A DNA stretch of 13,891 nt, taken from contig WQVW01000017.1 in NCBI GenBank assembly GCA_009785655.1, positions 1 to 13,891 of the forward strand, read 5' to 3'. The position numbers and the translations under genes were made by a program. Numbering within the stretch: the stretch's first letter is position 1; every line of letters begins with the position of its first letter. This stretch comes from Oscillospiraceae bacterium. Its GTDB lineage: Bacteria; Bacillota; Clostridia; Oscillospirales; Oscillospiraceae. The notes beneath the pieces were generated by a model, which saw only the letters and a program-made list of their open reading frames with translations, ran no database searches and had not been told where the DNA came from. Shown piece after piece: positions 1 through 4,782 of the stretch.

Positions 1-609
1 TATGCGCATATTGCGCAGCCCAATAGCGTGCGCCGCCTCCACAAATTCCTGGTTGCGTACAGTGAGTATGGATGCGCGCGTAATGCGTATAAAAAACGGT
101 ATACTGGCAACACCGACCGCGATGATAAGTTGGGGCAGTCCATTGCCAAGTGCTGTGACGATAACCATGCCCAAAAGTATCCCAGGGATTGATGCCAGTG
201 TGTCACTGGCGCGCATGATAATTTCGTCTGTAAGTTTGCCGTAATATCCCGCGATGGAACCCAGCACAACACCCAAAAGCGCACCCAGTCCTGCTGCGCC
301 AAATCCAATTGCAAGAGAATATCTTGCCCCGTAGATTATACGATAAAACTGATTGCGACCCATAAAATCCAAGCCGAACGGATAGTCTAAACTCGGCGGT
401 GTCAGTCGCTGCATAACGCTGCCTTGGCTGATCATACGCCATGGCATAAACAAAGATACAATCAGCAGGATAAACATCAGTGCAAGTATGCAAAAACCCA
501 CCATGGCGCCTTTATTCTTTCTGATGCGATAAAATATCTCCGCCATTTGGCCGCGTTTTTGATATTGCTTGGCGACACTCATGTCGGTTTGAGGCTTTTT
601 ATTACTCAT
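1..609 (-). CDS. Peptide/nickel-type ABC transporter permease, DppC/OppC family (partial, 3' end beyond left edge)
   Basis: This is the second membrane subunit of a peptide-type ABC importer; with the DppB-like subunit it forms the channel for substrate handed over by the lipoprotein encoded at 1898-3541. The visible 203 residues start MSNKKPQTDMSVAKQYQKRG, followed by a first membrane segment at about residues 36-55. A periplasmic-side stretch contains YPFGLDFMGRNQFYRIIYGAR, which matches the DppC/OppC pattern of H/P-x-G-T-D-x-x-GRD followed by R-x-x-YGAR, and then come Gly-rich membrane helices. The frame stays open to base 1 and stops inside the EAA loop (EAAHAIGLRNMRI), which contacts the ATPases. 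The ATG at 609-607 overlaps the TGA of the DppB-like gene (ATGA), and AAAGGAGG lies at 621-628, so the two are translationally coupled. The family is clear; the substrate is not. Confidence 0.93.
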   Translation of the reverse strand, partial: MSNKKPQTDMSVAKQYQKRGQMAEIFYRIRKNKGAMVGFCILALMFILLIVSLFMPWRMISQGSVMQRLTPPSLDYPFGLDFMGRNQFYRIIYGARYSLAIGFGAAGLGALLGVVLGSIAGYYGKLTDEIIMRASDTLASIPGILLGMVIVTALGNGLPQLIIAVGVASIPFFIRITRASILTVRNQEFVEAAHAIGLRNMRI

Positions 610-1586
610 GCTGTAACCCGCCTCCTTTGTTTCTTCGTATTGACGTATTGCGATTTTATCCGCGGGTCTATAAACGCGTACAATATATCGACAACCATCT
701 GCACCAGAACGTATAGCACGGTGGTGAGTATAATCGTACCCATGATCGTTGTCGTGTCGCGCGAGAACACAGCTTCGGCCGCCATGCGTCCGATACCGGG
801 CCATGCGAACACAGATTCAACCACAACGGAACCTGCAAGCTGTGCGCAGAAAGACGCACCGGCCGCTGTGATGATCGGAATCCAGGCGTTACCCAGTGCA
901 TGTTTTCTGATGACTGTTTGTGACGGCACACCTTTGGCGCTGGCTGTGCGTAAAAAGTCCGCTTTCAATACTTCCAGCATACTTGAGCGTGTTTGCCGTG
1001 CCGTGGAAGCCGTCAACGACAGCCCAGAGCATATCGCAGGCATGATAAGGCTGCGCAAAAATTCAATTGGGGTTTCGCCGGCGGCCGCCGCCGGCAGCAA
1101 TTGTAAGCGCCCGGCGAAAAGCATAATCAACAGAAGCCCTATCCAGAAGACGGGCATACTCATACCTACCAGCGTAAAAACAGTCGCGGCGTTATCCGCG
1201 AGCTTCCCGGCGTTTCTGGCTGCAATTATACCCATCGGAACCGCCACCGCCATGCCGATAATCAGTGCCGAAAACGACAGGATCAAAGTATACGGTAGCC
1301 TTTGCATAAATGTGGTCCACACGCTGACGCCGGTGAGATCAGACACACCCAAGTCCCCGCGTACCAGATTGCGCATGTATAATCCGTATCTGTAAAACAT
1401 CGACCGGTCAAGATTGTGTTCCGCCCGCAACACTTCAATGTCTTCAGGCGTAAGTTCTCCACCTTGTGCAATGATGCGATCCACAACGTCACCGGGCGTT
1501 ACTTCTAATAACGCGAATACGATAAACGACACAGCCACTATGACCGGGATCAGAAGCAGAATTCGTTTTAGAATAAGTCGGGCCAT
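606..1586 (-). CDS. Peptide/nickel-type ABC transporter permease, DppB/OppB family
   Basis: This is the first membrane subunit of the peptide-type importer. Its 326 residues are the normal length for DppB. The N-terminal helix (about 8-30, IPVIVAVSFIVFALLEVTPGD) carries the family's conserved P-G-D after the first membrane segment. Further helices lie at about 100-125, 135-160, 235-258 and 283-310. The cytoplasmic EAA-type loop is seen as FLRTASAKGVPSQTVIRKHA followed by LGNAWIPI at about residues 210-240, and the C-terminus has the usual DILYAFIDPRIK motif. The ATG at 1586 has a ribosome site (AGGGAGGG) at 1593-1600. The gene follows the lipoprotein gene after a 311-bp spacer full of hairpins and overlaps the DppC-like gene by four bases. 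I saw no convincing promoter of its own in the spacer, so read-through from the lipoprotein promoter is likely. Dipeptide, oligopeptide, nickel or another small ligand are all possible. Confidence 0.95.
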   Translation of the reverse strand: MARLILKRILLLIPVIVAVSFIVFALLEVTPGDVVDRIIAQGGELTPEDIEVLRAEHNLDRSMFYRYGLYMRNLVRGDLGVSDLTGVSVWTTFMQRLPYTLILSFSALIIGMAVAVPMGIIAARNAGKLADNAATVFTLVGMSMPVFWIGLLLIMLFAGRLQLLPAAAAGETPIEFLRSLIMPAICSGLSLTASTARQTRSSMLEVLKADFLRTASAKGVPSQTVIRKHALGNAWIPIITAAGASFCAQLAGSVVVESVFAWPGIGRMAAEAVFSRDTTTIMGTIILTTVLYVLVQMVVDILYAFIDPRIKSQYVNTKKQRRRVTA

Positions 1587-1646
1587 CCTAGCCCCTCCCT
1601 TGTTTCTGTAATCAATGAACTTGAAAATTGTCTGGCGATATTCAAG

Positions 1647-1681
1647 CCGCCGCGAATGCGGCGGAAGCGGCGTGGCCGCTT
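1647..1681 (-). repeat. Two abutting GC-rich hairpins
   Basis: In the minus-strand message, AAGCGGC-CAC-GCCGCTT (1681-1665) is followed without a gap by CCGCCGC-ATTC-GCGGCGG (1664-1647). Both stems are perfect 7-bp pairings. The arms share the GCGGC/GCCGC core, so alternative pairing between the two hairpins is possible. They lie about 60 bases before the DppB-like start codon. Confidence 0.65.
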
Positions 1682-1849
1682 TGATTAGATTTCATAGGCG
1701 ATTAAAAGTGAGCTGCCTCGCATTTCACTCGCGGCATGTATGCCGCGCTTAAAAAATGAGACTATTTTAAGTTAATCGACTATGTGTTTGTTTTGTGCCG
1801 GGATACCGCCGAAACCGAAAAGCCCGCAATCGCATCCCAAGCGTTAGTG

Positions 1850-1880
1850 ATGGGGGGCGTCTGTCATTGACACCCCCCAT
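1850..1880 (-). terminator. Strong hairpin just after the lipoprotein gene (attenuator or 3'-end protector)
   Basis: Arms 1850-1861 and 1869-1880 pair over 12 bp around a 7-base loop. The one imperfect pair is a U-G wobble in minus-strand RNA but a C-A mismatch in plus-strand RNA, so the structure belongs to the minus transcript. It begins 17 bases after the TAA stop of the solute-binding protein gene. There is no T-run after it, which argues for partial termination or protection from RNA decay rather than full termination. Confidence 0.6.
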
Positions 1881-1897
1881 GAATCTAGCTGGACTCC

Positions 1898-3541
1898 TTA
1901 GTCAAGAGTCACAAAGATGTTTCTGAAGTCGTGCGCAGAAGGATCTGGATTGAGTCTAATGCCGCCTAAACCATTCACGGCGACGTTACCGAATACGCGC
2001 CAGAAAAGGTTCGTAAATGCCATGGATTCTGCCACAAGCTCCTGAACTTCCATGTACATGGCTTCCCTTGCCGCCACGTCACCGGTGCGTCTTGCTTCGT
2101 TAAGCAGTTCTGTGACGCGCGGGTTGTTAAACGTTGCCCTGTTTTGTGCGCCGCCGGGGATAAACGCGTGACGTGCACTGCCTGCCGACGGATTGATCAG
2201 TGTGAAGAACACAACCATCTGATGGTCGCCGCCGTACACAGCAGAAGCGGAAAGTCCTGGCGGATCTGTTTCATTGATCACAACATTAATGCCAATTTCC
2301 TCAAGCTGCATTTGTATGATCGCCGCAGATCTGACAAATGTTGCGATAGCAACGATCAGCTCTACTTCTTCACCGTTGTATGAGCTTCTGGCCAGATATT
2401 CACGGGCGAGGTCAAGGTTATGCTCTGGCAATGGAATTGATGTGTTGCGGAACTCCGTGCCAATGCCCCAATACGCACCGTCTGTGAGGTTACCATCTGC
2501 CCATAGACCCGCTGAACCGAAAGCGATTTCTTCACGGTTTAAGGCGTGGACGACAGCACGTCTGAAATAGTAGTCACCGGTGATAGAATCATTGAGGTTG
2601 AATTGCAGCCCCTGCGGGTCGTTACTGGTTGTGGACAGGATCATAAAGTCAGGGCTGTCGATAAAGCCTTGCATATCTTCAGTCGGCGTACCGAAGCTGA
2701 GATGCGCTTCACCGGTTTGCATCATAATGGTACGTGTAGCCATCTCAGGCACGAAGCGCAGGCGCACAAGCTCAGTCACAGGTGTAGTGCCCCAATAATT
2801 CATGTTGCGGCGCAACAACGCATAGTCGTGGCTCACAAACTCTTCAACGGAGTATGCACCTGTGCCGACCCAGAAGCCCGTTTCCGGATCTTCCGCGATT
2901 GCACGCTGATTCAATATGCCCGATGGTGGACGTGTGATAGCGAAGATAAAGTCAACATCAATACCGTCCAGAACGATCTCCAGCGTGTAATCGTCCACTG
3001 CGGTTGCTGAAACGACAGGACTCCAGTTGGCTGCGCCGTTAGAACCTAAGCCGTGTTCCTGTGCGTGTTGGATAGTCCATATAACATCTTCCGCTGTGAA
3101 TGGGTCACCGTTATGGAACGTGACACCTTGGCGCAGATTGAATACAAAGTGCTGATAGTCATCAGTTTCGTAGTTCAATGCCAGACCCGGAACGAATCCT
3201 TCACCGGGAACTTGTTCGATAAGTCTGTCATGGATCATTGTCAGAACCCAGTTCGTACTCGTTGCGTTTGCGCCGGGATTGTGCGGATTCAGTACGGCAA
3301 TGTGGTTATTATCCACAATGATATGTACCTCTTCGGCGAGCCGTGTTTCTTCGTCATCGTCGTCGTCCAGCTCGTCCAGTACCACGCCGCCGGCATCGTC
3401 CGGACCTATCACTTCCTGACCTCCATCATACGGATCAGTGGCTGCCGGTGCCGGGTCGTTGCTGGCGCAGGCAGCGATCAGGGCCATGACCATAATGATA
3501 CCGAGTGCCATGGCTAAAAATCGCATGCTTTTCTTTTTCAA
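1898..3541 (-). CDS. Extracellular solute-binding lipoprotein, family 5 (DppA/OppA-like)
   Basis: This lipid-anchored receptor binds the ligand outside the cell and delivers it to the DppB/DppC-like channel. I place the start at the TTG at 3541-3539, because GGAGG at 3550-3554 lies 8 bases before it. The ATG at 3556 would put that ribosome site inside the gene. From the TTG the protein has 547 residues and a standard lipoprotein signal (MKKKSMRFLAMALG, then a hydrophobic stretch and the lipobox LIAAC, Cys25), very like the second lipoprotein in this window. An Asp/Glu-rich linker (DELDDDDDEE) follows at about 56-66. The family 5 signature FNLRQGVTFHNGDPFTAEDV is at about 133-152, and a YWG motif follows the central domain. 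The length is normal for the family. A promoter lies at 3644-3672. The ligand cannot be told from the sequence. Confidence 0.95.
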   Translation of the reverse strand: MKKKSMRFLAMALGIIMVMALIAACASNDPAPAATDPYDGGQEVIGPDDAGGVVLDELDDDDDEETRLAEEVHIIVDNNHIAVLNPHNPGANATSTNWVLTMIHDRLIEQVPGEGFVPGLALNYETDDYQHFVFNLRQGVTFHNGDPFTAEDVIWTIQHAQEHGLGSNGAANWSPVVSATAVDDYTLEIVLDGIDVDFIFAITRPPSGILNQRAIAEDPETGFWVGTGAYSVEEFVSHDYALLRRNMNYWGTTPVTELVRLRFVPEMATRTIMMQTGEAHLSFGTPTEDMQGFIDSPDFMILSTTSNDPQGLQFNLNDSITGDYYFRRAVVHALNREEIAFGSAGLWADGNLTDGAYWGIGTEFRNTSIPLPEHNLDLAREYLARSSYNGEEVELIVAIATFVRSAAIIQMQLEEIGINVVINETDPPGLSASAVYGGDHQMVVFFTLINPSAGSARHAFIPGGAQNRATFNNPRVTELLNEARRTGDVAAREAMYMEVQELVAESMAFTNLFWRVFGNVAVNGLGGIRLNPDPSAHDFRNIFVTLD

Positions 3542-3643
3542 TGTTAAATCCTCCATAATTAATGATTTTTGCGTATGTTTTCAGGGACGCACACGTGCAG
3601 CGTTTCAACCTGTTTTCTGAAACCTCATGCCGTGATTTTAACA

Positions 3644-3672
3644 ATTATAGCTTAAAACTCCGCAGAAATCAA
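3644..3672 (-). promoter_or_regulatory. Vegetative (SigA-type) promoter for the first importer operon
   Basis: On the minus strand, TTGATT (3672-3667) and a perfect TATAAT (3649-3644) are separated by exactly 17 bp. Transcription would start near 3637 and leave a leader of about 95 bases before the TTG start. That leader holds a 6-bp inverted repeat (3602-3607 with 3618-3623, 10-base loop) of unknown meaning. Confidence 0.7.
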
Positions 3673-3723
3673 GAGTTAACTTAGTGATTTTTCACTTTGT
3701 GTTGCAAAATGAGTGAGATTCTG

Positions 3724-3740
3724 CACCTGTGTGCCAGGTG
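3724..3740. repeat. Short perfect inverted repeat CACCTG-N5-CAGGTG
   Basis: Two 6-bp arms are separated by 5 bases. The repeat lies between the end of the DUF1294 gene and the -35 box of the lipoprotein promoter, about 50 bp upstream of that box. It could be an operator for the importer operon or part of the DUF1294 message's 3' end. There is no T-run beside it. Confidence 0.4.
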
Positions 3741-3760
3741 TATCAGCGAAAAGAACAACA

Positions 3761-3773
3761 GGCTAATTTAGCC
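3761..3773 (-). terminator. Weak intrinsic terminator overlapping the DUF1294 stop codon
   Basis: In minus-strand RNA, GGCTA-AAT-TAGCC is followed by TGTTGTTCTTTT, a T-rich tail. The stem is only 5 bp and includes the TAA stop, so it is a weak candidate. Confidence 0.35.
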
Positions 3774-4055
3774 GCCGAAATAAACAGCCGCAAGTATTAC
3801 GATAGCTATATTTATAATCAGCAACAACGGCACGCCGATTTTGAACTTGATGTGCTTTGTTTTATGGCGGAATGCGCACATCCCAAGTAAAGCACCCAAT
3901 CCACCCATCGCTGCCGCAACCAGCAGAAGTGCTTTTTCACTGATGCGCTGCCGGTTATGCTTTGCCTTATACTTGTCTATACCGTACATGCAGAAAACGA
4001 TGATATTCCAGATGCCTAAAATTGAAACCACTAAATATATCTTATTCATACTCAC
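3768..4055 (-). CDS. DUF1294 family small membrane protein
   Basis: This is a 95-residue membrane protein of the DUF1294 family, which has no established function. Three hydrophobic segments are visible, at about residues 6-25, 43-60 and 73-93. Between the first two lies the family pattern YGIDKYKA followed by RQRISEKALLLVAAAMGGLG, and FRHKTKHIKFKIG comes before the last helix. I use the GTG at 4055 because AAAGG at 4062-4066 is 6 bases away; the ATG at 4049 would be 12 bases away and would shorten the protein by two residues. It has its own promoter (4082-4110) and reads away from the small plus-strand gene at 4238. It appears to be a single-gene unit unrelated to the importer downstream. 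Confidence 0.88.
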   Translation of the reverse strand: MSMNKIYLVVSILGIWNIIVFCMYGIDKYKAKHNRQRISEKALLLVAAAMGGLGALLGMCAFRHKTKHIKFKIGVPLLLIINIAIVILAAVYFGG

Positions 4056-4081
4056 TACTAACCTTTTCTATATTTTTGCCT

Positions 4082-4110
4082 ATTATAGCATGGGCGATCG
4101 GATGTTTCAA
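4082..4110 (-). promoter_or_regulatory. Vegetative promoter for the DUF1294 gene
   Basis: On the minus strand, TTGAAA (4110-4105) and a perfect TATAAT (4087-4082) are separated by 17 bp. The predicted start of transcription near 4075 gives a leader of about 20 bases, just enough for the ribosome site at 4062-4066. Confidence 0.75.
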
Positions 4111-4128
4111 CAAAAGTCAAAAACGCAA

Positions 4129-4142
4129 GCGCAGCACTGCGC
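4129..4142. repeat. Dyad GCGCAG-CA-CTGCGC between divergent genes
   Basis: Perfect 6-bp arms surround 2 central bases. The dyad lies about 20 bp upstream of the DUF1294 -35 box and about 30 bp before the SigK-like promoter of the plus-strand gene, where an operator could act on both. The role is unproven. Confidence 0.35.
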
Positions 4143-4170
4143 CAGACGAGAATTGTTTAAAACTCATGCA

Positions 4171-4199
4171 CACCATCATTATTGAGTCTGCATATGATA
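4171..4199 (+). promoter_or_regulatory. Candidate SigK-type (late mother-cell sporulation) promoter
   Basis: CACC at 4171-4174 and GCATATGATA at 4190-4199 fit the Bacillus SigK pattern mACm, 16 bp, gCATAnnnTA exactly. No good SigA promoter was seen before the gene at 4238; a TATGAT at 4193-4198 lacks a -35 box. Transcription would start near 4206, 17 bases before the ribosome site. The consensus is short, so a chance match is possible. Confidence 0.4.
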
Positions 4200-4237
4200 A
4201 AAGGAAAATTAATTTCAGGAATGGAGGATAACACATT

Positions 4238-4627
4238 ATGGGTATTGGCACGCTTCATGTACGTGTGACCACCAACAGCGGGATAACACCGGTTCCGAAT
4301 GCAAGTGTGGTCATTGATGATATTTTGGGATATTTGGCACATTCACTGACCACCAACCAAGATGGACTGACTTCAACGGTTGAGCTGTTTGCACCGGTAA
4401 AAAATTTCTATACCGACACTTTCGTATCCGGCCCTGCTTACAGCTTATATCAGATCACTGTTTCACACCCCGAGTATAAAACGCAAATTGTGAGAGGTGT
4501 CCAGGTGTTCGACGGTGTTGGGAGCATTTTGCCGGTTGATCTCATGCACTTGGGAGGAAATGTTGGATTGACCCAATTGGATATCGTGGATATTCCGCCA
4601 TCAGTCGTGACACAGGGACGTATATAG
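4238..4627 (+). CDS. Small transthyretin/carboxypeptidase-regulatory-like beta-sandwich protein
   Basis: This is a 129-residue protein with no signal peptide, no membrane segment and no cysteine. The sequence reads like one beta-sandwich domain of the carboxypeptidase-regulatory/transthyretin type. It has GTLHVRVTT at 4-12, then PVPNASVVIDD (a variable-loop repeat of the P-x-x-x-A-x-V-x-I form), TTNQDGLTSTVELFAP (the T-x-x-D-G-x-T turn) at about 38-53, YQITVSHPEYKTQIVRGVQVFDG at about 71-93, and LPVDLMHL. I recall similar domains in clostridial peptidoglycan-binding proteins, but here the domain stands alone. The ribosome site GGAGG (4223-4227) is 10 bases before the ATG. The upstream SigK-like promoter would make it a spore-coat or cortex-associated protein; that is inference. 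It is a single-gene unit that runs towards the minus-strand oxidoreductase. Confidence 0.8.
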   Translation: MGIGTLHVRVTTNSGITPVPNASVVIDDILGYLAHSLTTNQDGLTSTVELFAPVKNFYTDTFVSGPAYSLYQITVSHPEYKTQIVRGVQVFDGVGSILPVDLMHLGGNVGLTQLDIVDIPPSVVTQGRI

Positions 4628-4675
4628 CGCAGTTGAATGAGCGGGAAATACATACAATATGGCATCGTCTGACGA

Positions 4676-4710
4676 AAGGGAGGCGCAATTATTTTGATTG
4701 CACCTCCCTT
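4676..4710 (-). terminator. Long hairpin, second of two after the oxidoreductase gene
   Basis: Arms 4676-4689 and 4697-4710 pair over 14 bp around a 7-base loop. The one imperfect pair is a U-G wobble in minus RNA and a C-A mismatch in plus RNA, so it fits the oxidoreductase transcript. A short TTT follows in the minus direction. It may also stop the convergent plus-strand transcript of the small gene ending at 4627. Confidence 0.6.
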
Positions 4711-4737
4711 GAACCGGATGGGATGGTTGGTCTCGCG

Positions 4738-4776
4738 ACCTGGGGAGCACTCTTTCGATAGGCATACTCCCCAGGT
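4738..4776 (-). terminator. Long hairpin, first of two after the oxidoreductase gene
   Basis: Ten perfect pairs (4738-4747 with 4767-4776) extend to 13 pairs in minus RNA only, because two further positions form U-G wobbles. The hairpin starts 6 bases after the TAA stop at 4783. No T-run follows, so it may shield the 3' end rather than terminate. Confidence 0.6.
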
Positions 4777-4782
4777 ACTTTA

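Larger units (their letters stand above)
1587..1897 (-). other. Hairpin-rich spacer between solute-binding protein and permease genes
   Basis: This 311-bp stretch has no credible gene. It contains four inverted repeats: 1647-1653 with 1658-1664 (7 bp, 4-base loop), 1665-1671 with 1675-1681 (7 bp, 3-base loop, directly next to the first), 1730-1736 with 1741-1747 (7 bp, 4-base loop) and 1850-1861 with 1869-1880 (12 bp, 7-base loop). None is followed by a run of T in the minus direction, so they are not classic terminators. In binding-protein operons such spacers often protect the upstream part of the message, so the lipoprotein is made in excess over the permeases. That role is inferred here. 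Confidence 0.6.

Noticed and set aside
424..1395. Long plus-strand open frame (323 codons)
   Set aside because: It lies fully opposite the DppB-like permease and the DppC-like 5' end, has no ribosome site, and its composition is that of an antisense shadow.
1730..1747. Hairpin next to a run of six A as a terminator
   Set aside because: In the minus direction the T-run comes before the hairpin and in the plus direction the run is A, so it cannot be an intrinsic terminator for either strand.
1759..1792. Possible promoter for the permeases within the hairpin spacer
   Set aside because: TAAAAT at 1769-1764 on the minus strand has no -35 match at 16-18 bp.
2546..3010. Plus-strand open frame of 154 codons within the lipoprotein region
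   Set aside because: It is antisense to the clear family 5 binding protein, with no ribosome site or recognisable motif.
4193..4198. TATGAT as a vegetative -10 box for the small beta-sandwich gene
   Set aside because: No TTGACA-like box lies 16-18 bp upstream and no extended -10 TGn precedes it.
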